Positions 6,667 to 15,431 of a DNA stretch of 64,000 nt are shown piece by piece (position 1 is the stretch's first letter; each line of letters opens with the position of its first letter). The stretch comes from UBA7430 sp002478765 (GTDB lineage: Bacteria; Bacteroidota; Bacteroidia; Flavobacteriales; UBA7430), in NCBI GenBank assembly GCA_943789355.1, contig CALSTU010000001.1, forward strand, positions 217,000-280,999, read 5' to 3'. The notes below the pieces were generated by a model. The model had not been told where the DNA came from and searched no databases. It was given only the letters and a program-made list of their open reading frames with translations. A program made the position numbers and the translations under genes.

Positions 6667-6838
6667 TTCCCCCAATCCGTTTCGAGTCTGGGGTTCGTTC
6701 GTCCATGTCGTTTGCCTGAAGTCCTACGTATGACCTCGAGCAGGAAGTGATGGAAGTTCCCACACGCACAGCCATGCTAGTTTTTCAAAATAAGGCTAAT
6801 ATACGAGTGGGTAAGTCCCATATTTTGGGACTCATCAA
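6667..6838 (+). mobile_element. IS200/IS605-type remnant, copy 3 (frameshifted)
   Basis: It has the same TnpB C-terminal codons as copies 1 and 2 up to FVRPCRLPEVLRM, then a one-base insertion (TGACCTCGAGC against TGAATCAAGC) breaks the frame. The subterminal hairpin is AAGTCCC/GGGACT with a changed loop, and the element ends in TCAA (6835-6838). The stem is conserved while the loop varies and the coding frame decays, as expected if the DNA or RNA fold matters more than the protein. It overlaps the antisense 3' end of the HTH gene 6785-7135. Confidence 0.75.
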
Positions 6839-7135
6839 AGTTTTTTTTTCGCAAAAACGAAAGCCGCCTTTAATTTTCGACAAATCCTTAGTCTTCAATT
6901 TATTATCAAATTCAAAGCCAAAAATTAGTTTCCCATCCTCTTGGTATTCATACGTTTTCATTTCGGAATTGTAAGCGATGGGGATGTTCATCAATATTAA
7001 ATCCTCTAAAAATCGATAAAAGCTACTTTTTGACAAACGCAATCGCTTTGCACACTGCTTAGGAGATCCGGTCATTTTGTGTCTTACCAAATAGTCAAAA
7101 TGATCCAATCGGGATTTAAATTTCAGAATACTCAT
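6785..7135 (-). CDS. Small helix-turn-helix DNA-binding protein
   Basis: This 116-residue protein has an N-terminal HTH region (about residues 10-45, HFDYLVRHKMTGSPKQCAKR then LRLSKSSFYRFLEDL) and a short winged part ending KLIFGFEF. Such HTH proteins with a xxYYYxxxGKLxFGF end are frequent next to secreted-peptide genes in Bacteroidota and are likely local transcription regulators. After KDLSKIKGG the last 27 residues are antisense to the IS remnant, so the natural C-terminus was probably replaced or extended by that insertion. A second, frameshifted copy is at 3624-3891. It reads towards the peptide gene 6394-6642. Confidence 0.7.
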   Translation of the reverse strand: MSILKFKSRLDHFDYLVRHKMTGSPKQCAKRLRLSKSSFYRFLEDLILMNIPIAYNSEMKTYEYQEDGKLIFGFEFDNKLKTKDLSKIKGGFRFCEKKTLMSPKIWDLPTRILALF

Positions 7136-7590
7136 TCACAATTTATATTAGATTCATATTACAATTAGCAGTTGCTGTAAACATGATTCTATGATAAGTG
7201 TGCCAAAGTGATGGGTGAACATTCTTTGATTATTATTCGAATAATCAGGGCATTAGCTAGGAAAAGCAAAGCCATTTTCAGGTAATATTATTTTAGTAAA
7301 GCGAACGTTCTTTGGCATTTAATAGTCAGTTCATCTTGCAATCTGAAGCTAACATAAAACATAAAAATATAATTTCCTAATTAATTACATACTATGGAAT
7401 TCAAGTGTTGTGGGAAAGAAAAATACAATCCGTGAAATCATCATTTACAGCGAGAAAAAATGATGTAAAATGATAAAAAAAAACACGGAACGTAATTTAA
7501 TAAAAGAGCCAAAAAATAAAAATAAAAACCACACCCAATCCCAAGTGAAATCGGGCTGTAATATGTGTATAAAGTTCCATAATAATTTAA
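7136..7590. other. Intergenic region between HTH gene and thr operon
   Basis: There is no convincing gene here. The part nearest the HTH gene has TGAACATTCTTTGA (7216-7229) and CGAACGTTCTTTGG (7302-7315), two direct copies of one box 86 bases apart, and an inverted CCAAAG at 7203. A 14-bp palindrome ATTATTCGAATAAT lies just after the first box. The rest is A-rich and shows no threonine/isoleucine-rich leader peptide, so no attenuator is apparent. Confidence 0.45.
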
Positions 7591-7598
7591 TACATTTG
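7591..7598 (+). promoter_or_regulatory. Putative -7 box for thrABC
   Basis: TACATTTG matches the Bacteroidota -7 consensus TAnnTTTG exactly and would give a leader of about 85 bases before thrA. No clear -33 TTG was found at the usual spacing. Confidence 0.4.
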
Positions 7599-7688
7599 GG
7601 GCTTGATTACAGGCTGAATCTATTCGGTAGAAAAAGCTTGTAAACTTTTGAGTTCAAATGAATTTTAAGTGACGTAAATAGCAATCGC

Positions 7689-10121
7689 ATGATGGTTTTA
7701 AAATTTGGAGGAACAAGCGTTTCCTCAAAAGAAAATTTAGAGCAGATAAGAGTCATTCTATCCCAAAAAAAGGAGAACTACATTGTGGTAGTTTCTGCCT
7801 TCTCAGGGATTACCAATCGATTAGAAAAAATTACGGAACAAGCGATTATTAGTGACACTACTGAACTTATTGAAGAATTCAAAGACCTTCACTTCAACAA
7901 CATACAACAACTCATCCCGATTGACCAGCAGACGGATCTGCTCATTGCTGTACAAGAGAAATGCAACGAACTGGAAGCCATCAGCAAAGGAGTTCAGATT
8001 CTAAACGAACTGACCGACAAGACCAAAGCCAAGGTACTTTGCATGGGCGAGCAATTGTCCTCTTTGATTGTACAAAGATACCTCAATACATCAGGACTTT
8101 CCATTGAACATTTAGACAGTCGTCCGTTAATTTCTGCAGACGACAACTACCTGGATGGTGAAGTTAATTTTAATCGCACAAACAAAAACATTCAAAACAA
8201 AGTAAAAAATAAAAACTACATCGCCGGTGGATTCATTGCTTCTAACGAAGCCAATGAAACCGTTCTACTTGGCAGAGGGGGTTCCGACTATACCGCAGCC
8301 ATCTATGCACAGGCCATTGATGCTAGTTCTCTTGAAATATGGAGCGATGTGGACGGCATCCACAGTGCGAATCCTCAGAGAGTTAAAAACACGCTTTCGC
8401 TGAAAAACCTCAGCTACGAAGAAGCTTTTGAAATGGCTTACTTTGGTGCCAAAGTGATTTATCCAAGAGCAATACTGCCTTTGATTGATAAAAAAATCCC
8501 TCTGTACCTAAAAAACACGCTTCAACCCGAGCAAGAAGGAACCTTCATCAGCCATGTCCCGCAAAAGTCAAATCATAAGATACAAGGCTTGTCTTCGCTA
8601 AATGACATTGCTGTACTTACGGTTTCAGGAATTGGCCTTTCTGGTAAAAAAGGAAGCGCACGTAAAGTTTTCCAAACGCTAGAAGAGCATCAGGTCAATG
8701 TGATTTTGATCACACAAAGTTCTTCGGAACAAAGCATTGGGTTCGGAATTAACGAATCGGACGCAGACGTTTCTAAAAAAGTACTTGACCAAGCTTTCCA
8801 AAACGAAATTCAGGCAGGAACCATAAAACCTGTAGAGATTGCTAGAGATTTATGTATCATCGCACTTATCGGTGACAACATGAAAAATAAAATCGGTCTG
8901 GCCGGTAAAGCACTTAGCGTGATTGGTGAAAATGGAATCAACGTAACGGCCATCGCTCAAGGAGCTTCAGAAAGAAACCTTTCCATTGTTATTGACAAAA
9001 AGGACGAAGTGAAAGCCCTCAATGTGATTCATGAGAAATTCTTCAGTAACATTGTGAAAAACGTACACCTCTTCATCGCGGGTACGGGTAATGTTGGAAA
9101 AGAGTTCCTCAACATCATCTACTCTCAAAAGCAAAAGCTCATCGACGACTATCAAATCAACTTGAAAGTGATTGGTGTAGCAAACAGTAGAAAAATGATC
9201 ATCAACGATGGGCTTGAAATTAGTGAAGATGATTGTTTCAGCCTTAATGAGATCGGAACTCCATACGAAGCGCTTCCTGAATACCTAGAGAAGGCACGTG
9301 CACTGAATTTACCAAACAGTATATTCATCGACAACACGGCCTCCCAAGTTGTAAGTGACGGCTACGCCTTCTTGTTGGAAAATAGTATTTCTGTAGCTAC
9401 TTGTAACAAAATTGCCTGCAGTAGCGATTACGAAACCTACGCGAGCCTCATTGGAGCTGCTAAAGAATTCAACTGTCACTTCAAATACGAAACCAGTGTA
9501 GGTGCTGCGCTTCCGGTTATTAAAACCATCCACGACTTAATCATCAGTGGTGATTCGGTAAATAAAATTGAAGCGGTGATCTCTGGAAGTTTAAATTTCA
9601 TTTTCAACAAATACAATGCTGAAAATAAATTTACAGACGTGGTCCTTCAAGCAAAAGAAGAAGGATATACAGAGCCAAACCCACTCATAGACTTAAGTGG
9701 ACTGGATGTGATGCGTAAAATCTTAATCCTTTCGAGAGAGTCTGGACTCAAAGGAGCCTTGTCGGATATTGAATTCAACAGCTTCATCCCAGATGCATGT
9801 ACAGAATCGAAAAGTGTGGATAGCCTGTTTGAAAATTTAGAGAAAAACGAAGATTTCTTCAAGGCTCTTTATGCTAAGGCCAACGACAAAGGATACAAAC
9901 TAAAAGTTGTCGCAACACTTGAGGACGAAAAGTTATCTGTAGGATTGAAAGAAATTCCTTCAGACAGTCCGTTCTTCAACCTGGAAGGTAAAGACAACGT
10001 GGTAGCCATATTCACCGACCGTTATGTAAGCGAACCCCTAGTTATTAAGGGAGCTGGTGCAGGAGCTAGTGTAACAGCTAGTGGTGTATTTGCCGATGTA
10101 ATGTCCATCGTAAACAAATAA
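7689..10121 (+). CDS. thrA: Bifunctional aspartokinase / homoserine dehydrogenase
   Basis: The 810-residue fusion catalyses the first and third steps from aspartate to threonine, methionine and lysine: phosphorylation of aspartate and NAD(P)H reduction of aspartate semialdehyde to homoserine. The kinase domain begins with KFGGTSV at residues 5-11. Two ACT regulatory segments follow (VLTVSGIGLSGKKGSA and CIIALIGDNMKNKIGLAGKA, about residues 310-450). The dehydrogenase Rossmann motif IAGTGNVGKEF is near residue 462 and the catalytic region KYETSVGAALPVI near 597. Length equals E. coli ThrA. Start may be ATG 7689 or the adjacent ATG 7692. It is the first gene of thrABC, with three bases to thrB, and the ACT domains imply threonine feedback. 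Confidence 0.95.
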   Translation: MMVLKFGGTSVSSKENLEQIRVILSQKKENYIVVVSAFSGITNRLEKITEQAIISDTTELIEEFKDLHFNNIQQLIPIDQQTDLLIAVQEKCNELEAISKGVQILNELTDKTKAKVLCMGEQLSSLIVQRYLNTSGLSIEHLDSRPLISADDNYLDGEVNFNRTNKNIQNKVKNKNYIAGGFIASNEANETVLLGRGGSDYTAAIYAQAIDASSLEIWSDVDGIHSANPQRVKNTLSLKNLSYEEAFEMAYFGAKVIYPRAILPLIDKKIPLYLKNTLQPEQEGTFISHVPQKSNHKIQGLSSLNDIAVLTVSGIGLSGKKGSARKVFQTLEEHQVNVILITQSSSEQSIGFGINESDADVSKKVLDQAFQNEIQAGTIKPVEIARDLCIIALIGDNMKNKIGLAGKALSVIGENGINVTAIAQGASERNLSIVIDKKDEVKALNVIHEKFFSNIVKNVHLFIAGTGNVGKEFLNIIYSQKQKLIDDYQINLKVIGVANSRKMIINDGLEISEDDCFSLNEIGTPYEALPEYLEKARALNLPNSIFIDNTASQVVSDGYAFLLENSISVATCNKIACSSDYETYASLIGAAKEFNCHFKYETSVGAALPVIKTIHDLIISGDSVNKIEAVISGSLNFIFNKYNAENKFTDVVLQAKEEGYTEPNPLIDLSGLDVMRKILILSRESGLKGALSDIEFNSFIPDACTESKSVDSLFENLEKNEDFFKALYAKANDKGYKLKVVATLEDEKLSVGLKEIPSDSPFFNLEGKDNVVAIFTDRYVSEPLVIKGAGAGASVTASGVFADVMSIVNK

Positions 10122-10124
10122 TTG

Positions 10125-11057
10125 ATGAATCAAATAACTGCTTATGCCCCCGCCACCATGGCCAACTTTAATGTGGGTTATGACGTCTTGGGTTTGTCTT
10201 TAAACGATATCGGAGATGAGGTCGAACTGACACTCAACGGTACCGAGGAAAATAACATCCTTGAAATAATTAATGGCAAAGGATTGCCTTTGGAGCGTGA
10301 TAAAAATTGTTGCTCTGTAGTGATCCGTAAAATGCAGGAAACCCTCAACAGCTTTAAAGGGGTTGACATCGTCATCACAAAAGGTTTTGCAGCAGGAAGT
10401 GGCCTTGGCTCTAGTAGTGCCAGCAGTGCAGCAGCAGCCTTTGCCTACAACGAGTTAATGGGAAAACCCTATTCGAATAAAGAATTGGTTGCTTTTGCCG
10501 CAGAAGGAGAACGTGTTGCTTGTGGTAGTGCACACGTAGACAATGTTGCGCCATCCATATTAGGTGGTGTCGTTTTAAGTAAAGGAAAAAAGGCTTCAGA
10601 CCTCATCCAACTTCCACTGATAGAAAACTTATACGCCGTTACGTTTTTTCCTGCAATAAAAGTTAACACCTCAGACGCTCGAAAAATCTTAAACAATACC
10701 ATAGATCTAAAGACCCTGTCGCAACAAGTCAGTTTCATGGGTGCTTTTGTATCCAGCTTGTATGAAAAAGACATTGATCTATTTTCTGCGAGTCTTCAAG
10801 ACTTGGTTGTAGAACCTAGAAGAAGCCTACTGATTCCAAGATTTAAAGAGTTGAAAAAAGCTGCGCTAGAAAACAAAGCATTGGCATTCGGAATTTCTGG
10901 CTCCGGACCGTCTGTATTTGCCATCGCAAAAAACGCCGATGAAGCAGATCATATCATCAAGACTATGGAGCAAGTATACGCGGACTTAAGTATAAAAACA
11001 CAAGCCCACAAACATTTACTTTGTAAAGATAGTGGCGCAAGAATTGTAAAAAAATGA
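10125..11057 (+). CDS. thrB: Homoserine kinase
   Basis: This 310-residue GHMP-family kinase phosphorylates homoserine with ATP to O-phosphohomoserine. The N-terminus has the substrate-binding PATMANFNVGYDVLGLSL. The GHMP ATP-binding motif GLGSSSASSAAAAFAYNEL is at about residues 92-110 and the C-terminal FGISGSGPSVFAI motif is present. ATG 10125 is chosen over a TTG immediately before it. The gene starts three bases after thrA and its TGA overlaps the thrC ATG (ATGA), so the three genes are translationally coupled. Confidence 0.95.
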   Translation: MNQITAYAPATMANFNVGYDVLGLSLNDIGDEVELTLNGTEENNILEIINGKGLPLERDKNCCSVVIRKMQETLNSFKGVDIVITKGFAAGSGLGSSSASSAAAAFAYNELMGKPYSNKELVAFAAEGERVACGSAHVDNVAPSILGGVVLSKGKKASDLIQLPLIENLYAVTFFPAIKVNTSDARKILNNTIDLKTLSQQVSFMGAFVSSLYEKDIDLFSASLQDLVVEPRRSLLIPRFKELKKAALENKALAFGISGSGPSVFAIAKNADEADHIIKTMEQVYADLSIKTQAHKHLLCKDSGARIVKK

Positions 11058-12331
11058 AGTATCTAAGTACACGAAAAAACAACGAGAATATTTCCTTTAA
11101 AGATGCCGTAATCAATGGTTTAACCAACAACGGTGGTTTGTATGTTCCGGAGTATATTCCTGAAATTCCTAGTGATTTTTTTGAACAAATAGAATCCTAT
11201 GATGATTTAGATATTGCATTTACAGTCCTGAAACCTTTTGTAGAGGGCTCACTGAACGATGCGCAGTTGAAAAGCATCCTTGCAGAAACCCTAAACTTTA
11301 AGATTCCGGTGGTTCCTGTAGAAAAAAACATCGCTGCTCTAGAGTTGTACCATGGACCTACGCAAGCTTTTAAAGATGTTGGAGCGCGTTTTATGTCACG
11401 GTGTTTGTCTCACTTCAATTCTAATGAAAACAAAGAAGTAACCATCATTGTAGCTACATCTGGAGATACCGGAAGTGCCGTTGCAAATGGCTTCTTTAAA
11501 GTACCGGGAGTTGAAGTAAAAATATTATTCCCGAAAGGAAAAGTAAGTGCCTACCAAGAATACCAAATGACCAGCCTGGGTGAAAATATTCATGCTTTTG
11601 AAGTAGATGGAACTTTTGACGATTGCCAAAAATTGGTCAAAAAAGCGCTTAACGATCAAGACCTTAGAACTAAAAAATCTTTGAGTAGTGCGAACTCCAT
11701 CAATGTCGCACGTCTTTTGCCGCAAATGTTATACTACTTCTTCGCCTACAAGCAGCTCAAAAAAGACCTGAAAGGAAAAAAGATGGTTGTATCTGTTCCC
11801 TCTGGGAATCTTGGAAATGTTACGGCTGGATTGGTTGCAAAGAGAATGGGGCTACCTATTGATAAATTCATTGCCGCACATAACATCAACGACACATTCT
11901 TCAAATATTTAAACACAGGAGAATATGCAAAAAAGACTTCGGTACTCACCTACTCCAATGCCATGGATGTTGGAGATCCTAGTAATTACGAACGCATCGA
12001 CTATTTTTACAACGGCGAACTAGACTCGATCAAAGAAGACGTAGCAGCATGCCGAATTGATGATGATGCAACACTCAAAGAAATACAAGACTGTCAAGAA
12101 AACAACAACTACACCCTCGACCCTCACGGAGCTGTGGGTAAATTGGCGCTTTCAGAACTTTTAAAAGAAGACGAGTACGGAGTATTCTTAGAGACCGCAC
12201 ACCCTCAAAAATTTGCGAAAGTCATGAAGAAAGCACTCCCCGAATTTGTCGAGGAAACTGCAGACTTGAATGAATGTCGTAAAACACAGTTGTCAAACAA
12301 CTACGAGGCTTTCGTAAAAGTAATCTCCTAG
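11054..12331 (+). CDS. thrC: Threonine synthase
   Basis: This 425-residue PLP enzyme converts O-phosphohomoserine to threonine and ends the pathway encoded by this operon. The N-terminal YLSTRKNNENISF is typical of the family. The PLP lysine is K107 in HGPTQAFKDVGARF, and the phosphate-binding loop ATSGDTGSAVA follows. Length and motifs match the E. coli-type (short-chain) class. It overlaps thrB by four bases and is the last gene of the operon; no strong terminator is seen in the 140 bases that follow. Confidence 0.95.
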   Translation: MKYLSTRKNNENISFKDAVINGLTNNGGLYVPEYIPEIPSDFFEQIESYDDLDIAFTVLKPFVEGSLNDAQLKSILAETLNFKIPVVPVEKNIAALELYHGPTQAFKDVGARFMSRCLSHFNSNENKEVTIIVATSGDTGSAVANGFFKVPGVEVKILFPKGKVSAYQEYQMTSLGENIHAFEVDGTFDDCQKLVKKALNDQDLRTKKSLSSANSINVARLLPQMLYYFFAYKQLKKDLKGKKMVVSVPSGNLGNVTAGLVAKRMGLPIDKFIAAHNINDTFFKYLNTGEYAKKTSVLTYSNAMDVGDPSNYERIDYFYNGELDSIKEDVAACRIDDDATLKEIQDCQENNNYTLDPHGAVGKLALSELLKEDEYGVFLETAHPQKFAKVMKKALPEFVEETADLNECRKTQLSNNYEAFVKVIS

Positions 12332-12444
12332 ACTCTCGTTAATTCCTGAAATATTTGATGTTCAACCCATCCAATCCGTAATTCTTAGTTCCTGAGGTTA
12401 TTGTTATTCATTTCTATTTACAACCGTCAACAGAATTAAATTTC

Positions 12445-12452
12445 TATTTTTG
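12445..12452 (+). promoter_or_regulatory. Putative -7 box upstream of the DPP III gene
   Basis: TATTTTTG matches TAnnTTTG exactly, 20 bases before the start codon of the peptidase gene, implying a short leader and a promoter separate from thrABC. Confidence 0.45.
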
Positions 12453-12471
12453 ATGGTATAAATAAAAAATA

Positions 12472-14484
12472 ATGACAATGAAAAAAATGTTTCCCGTAAC
12501 AGTTACAGCACTTTTACTGTTCTTCTCTTGCGCTCAAAAAGAAAAAACTGAAGAGAACTTTTCCTTCCAAACAGAGACTTTTGCTGATTTAAAAATCATA
12601 CGCTATCAAGTCCCAGACTTTGAAAAGCTAAGTCTGCAGCAACAAAAACTTGTGTATTACCTCAGTGAAGCGGGTTACGCAGGTAGAGACATCATCTGGG
12701 ATCAAAACTACAGACACAACCTATCCATTCGAAGGGTCCTGGAACACATCATTCAAAATTACGATGGGGATAAATCCACCCAAGATTGGGAAAACTTAAC
12801 AACGTATACCAAACGAGTTTGGTTTGCTAACGGGATCCACCACCACTACTCCATGGATAAATTTAAACCCGGATTCTCTCAGGAATACATGGCAAACCTG
12901 ATGAAATCTACAGGCATTTCCCTAAATAAGGAAGCGGTCAGAGCCATTTTCGACCCAAATTTCGATGCCAAAAAAGTAAATCTTGATCCTGCTAAAGGTC
13001 TTGTTTTGGGTTCTGCAGTAAACTTTTACGACCCAGACATCAATGAAGCTGAAGTCGATGCATATTTTGCTTCCATTCGAGATTCTAAAACGGATAAACC
13101 GGTATCCTACGGTTTGAACTCCAAATTAGTTCGAGGAGAAAAAGGTCTCGAAGAGAAAGTATACAAACTCAATGGAATGTATGGCGAAGCGATTGCCCAA
13201 ATTATACCCTGGCTAGAAAAAGCAGTTTCCGTAGCAGAAAATAAAGCTCAAGGAGATGCTCTGAAACTCCTCATAGACTACTACAAAACAGGGGATTTAA
13301 AAACATGGGATGCCTACAACATCGCCTGGGTGAATGCCACAGAGGGAGACATCGATTACATCAATTCATTCATAGAAGTATACAACGACCCTAAAGGCTA
13401 CACGGGCTCGTTTGAATCTCTGGTACAAATAACCGATTTTGAGGCCTCCGCCCAAATGAAAGTCCTTTCTGATGAAGCCCAGTGGTTTGAAGATCAATCC
13501 TCTATCATGGAGATGCATAAAAAGAAAAACATCACAGGGGTGTCCTACAAAGTTATTTCTGTGGCCGCCGAGTCCGGAGATGCTTCTCCCGCTACACCTA
13601 TAGGTGTTAACCTGCCCAATTCCAACTGGATTCGAACCCAACATGGATCCAAATCCATCAGTATTGGAAACATCGTTTATGCCTATGAACAAGCAGGCGG
13701 AAAAGGCTTACTGAATGAATTCTGTCACGACACAGAAGAAATTGATAGAGCAAAAACACATTCGAAATTAGCGGGGAAACTTCACACCGCATTGCACGAA
13801 GTTTTAGGACATGCTTCGGGGCAAATCAATCCGGGTGTGGGAACGATGAAAGAAACTTTAAAAAGTTATGCGTCAACGCTAGAAGAATGTCGTGCTGACC
13901 TGGTAGCACTCTACTTCATCCTGGATGAAAAACTCATAGAATTGGGTCTAATGGAATCTTTAGAAACAGGAAAAGCCGAATACGACGGTTACATTCGCAA
14001 TGGATTGATGACTCAATTGCGAAGAGTAGAGCCGGGAGCAGATATTGAAGAGTCGCACATGCGAAACCGACAGTGGGTAGCTGCTTGGGCATATGAAAAA
14101 GGTGAACAAGATCAGGTAATTAGCAAGGTGGTTAAAGAAGGCAAAACCTACTTCAAGATCAACGACTACACAAAACTTCGAGAAATCTTCGGAGAACAGC
14201 TGCGTGAAGTTCAACGAATCAAATCCGAAGGAGATTATGAGGCCTGCATGGCCTTGGTAGAAGGCTACGGCGTAAAAGTAGATCAAGAACTACACCAGGA
14301 GGTTTTAACACGTGCTGAAAAACTGAACATCGCTCCTTATGGAGGGTTTATCAACCCTAAGATGGTTCCAACAACCAACGAAGACGATGAAATTATTTCT
14401 ATTGAAGTGACTTATCCCGATGACTTTACAGAGCAAATGCTGGATTATGCAGAACGATATCGTTTTTTACCTGATTACAACTAA
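12472..14484 (+). CDS. Dipeptidyl peptidase III family lipoprotein (M49)
   Basis: This 670-residue zinc peptidase removes N-terminal dipeptides. The M49 zinc motif HEVLGH is at residues 442-447 and the second zinc-ligand motif EECRAD at 471-476. These correspond to the HEXXGH and EECRAE motifs of bacterial enzymes. The N-terminus is a lipoprotein signal ending LFFSC, so the protein is probably anchored to a membrane facing the periplasm, unlike the cytosolic eukaryotic enzyme. Start may be ATG 12472 or ATG 12478. It likely helps a marine heterotroph to digest oligopeptides. It is monocistronic and ends at a bidirectional terminator. Confidence 0.92.
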   Translation: MTMKKMFPVTVTALLLFFSCAQKEKTEENFSFQTETFADLKIIRYQVPDFEKLSLQQQKLVYYLSEAGYAGRDIIWDQNYRHNLSIRRVLEHIIQNYDGDKSTQDWENLTTYTKRVWFANGIHHHYSMDKFKPGFSQEYMANLMKSTGISLNKEAVRAIFDPNFDAKKVNLDPAKGLVLGSAVNFYDPDINEAEVDAYFASIRDSKTDKPVSYGLNSKLVRGEKGLEEKVYKLNGMYGEAIAQIIPWLEKAVSVAENKAQGDALKLLIDYYKTGDLKTWDAYNIAWVNATEGDIDYINSFIEVYNDPKGYTGSFESLVQITDFEASAQMKVLSDEAQWFEDQSSIMEMHKKKNITGVSYKVISVAAESGDASPATPIGVNLPNSNWIRTQHGSKSISIGNIVYAYEQAGGKGLLNEFCHDTEEIDRAKTHSKLAGKLHTALHEVLGHASGQINPGVGTMKETLKSYASTLEECRADLVALYFILDEKLIELGLMESLETGKAEYDGYIRNGLMTQLRRVEPGADIEESHMRNRQWVAAWAYEKGEQDQVISKVVKEGKTYFKINDYTKLREIFGEQLREVQRIKSEGDYEACMALVEGYGVKVDQELHQEVLTRAEKLNIAPYGGFINPKMVPTTNEDDEIISIEVTYPDDFTEQMLDYAERYRFLPDYN

Positions 14485-14497
14485 ATACATGAAAACA

Positions 14498-14531
14498 AAA
14501 AAACCTCTCGAACATTCCGAGAGGTTTTTTT
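14498..14531. terminator. Bidirectional terminator between DPP III gene and folD
   Basis: CCTCTCG and CGAGAGG pair with a 7-base loop, flanked by A-run and T-run, forming a rho-independent terminator usable from both sides between the convergent genes. Confidence 0.85.
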
Positions 14532-14550
14532 ATGCGTAAAGAATGTGCAT

Positions 14551-15423
14551 TTATTTTCCTCGAGCTGAAATCAATGTGTTTTTCAACAAGGAAGCAATCG
14601 TCATCGGTCCTACTCCACCCGGAACAGGTGTAATGAAAGAACACTTAGGTGCTACCTCATCAAAGGCCACATCACCTTTTAGTTTCCATCCAGATTTTGT
14701 TTTGTCTGACTTAACACGCGTGATACCCACATCCACAACAACAGCACCTTGTTTTACCATATCTGCCTTAACAAATTCTGGCTTTCCAAGCGCTACAATC
14801 AGGATGTCTGCTGAACGAGAAATCTCCTCTAAATTTGTAGTCCTGCTGTGGGTTAGCGTAACCGTACAATTTCCAACCTTTGCATTTCGAGCCATCAAAA
14901 TACTCATCGGAGAACCTACAATATGAGAGCGTCCAATCACCACACAATGTTTTCCTGAGGTTTCGATGTCATATCGATCTAAAAGCTCTACAATTCCAGC
15001 CGGAGTAGCCGGTAAGAATGTTGGTAAGTTAAGCGTCATACGACCTAAACTTACCGGATGGAAACCATCCACATCTTTCTCGGGAACGATGGTCTCAGTC
15101 ACCTTAATTTCAGATATATGCTTTGGCAAAGGAAGTTGAACAATCAAACCGTCAATCGCAGGATTGTCATTAATCTTTCGAATCTCATTCAAAAGATCTT
15201 CTTCGGAGACATCCTCATTCAAGCGAACGAGTGTCGAATCAAAGCCTACTTTTTCACAGGCTTTTACCTTAGCACCCACATAGGTTTCGCTAGCCCCGTT
15301 TGAACCAACAAGTATCGCTGCCAAATGAGGCTTCTTCCCTCCTTTTACAACAAGTTCACTCACTTCTGTTGCGATTTCATCCTTTAGGGTGTTGGATGTT
15401 AATTTCCCGTCTAATAACTGCAT
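14551..15423 (-). CDS. folD: Methylenetetrahydrofolate dehydrogenase / cyclohydrolase
   Basis: This 290-residue bifunctional enzyme interconverts 5,10-methylene- and 10-formyl-tetrahydrofolate using NADP. The catalytic region YVGAKVKACEKVGF is at about residues 47-60. The family signatures VQLPLPKHI and DVDGFHPVSLGRM follow, as does the NADP-binding VVIGRSHIVGSPMS. Length is normal. It sits nine bases downstream of ffh on the same strand, a common arrangement in Bacteroidota, and shares its transcript. Confidence 0.95.
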   Translation of the reverse strand: MQLLDGKLTSNTLKDEIATEVSELVVKGGKKPHLAAILVGSNGASETYVGAKVKACEKVGFDSTLVRLNEDVSEEDLLNEIRKINDNPAIDGLIVQLPLPKHISEIKVTETIVPEKDVDGFHPVSLGRMTLNLPTFLPATPAGIVELLDRYDIETSGKHCVVIGRSHIVGSPMSILMARNAKVGNCTVTLTHSRTTNLEEISRSADILIVALGKPEFVKADMVKQGAVVVDVGITRVKSDKTKSGWKLKGDVAFDEVAPKCSFITPVPGGVGPMTIASLLKNTLISARGK

Positions 15424-15431
15424 AACTCTGT

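Noticed and set aside
1424..6838. Functional TnpB or complete IS605 transposon
   Set aside because: Only about 40 C-terminal codons are present in each copy, no TnpA or RuvC motifs are nearby, and copy 3 is frameshifted.
7341..7590. Threonine/isoleucine attenuator leader upstream of thrA
   Set aside because: No short ORF rich in Thr or Ile codons followed by alternative hairpins was found.
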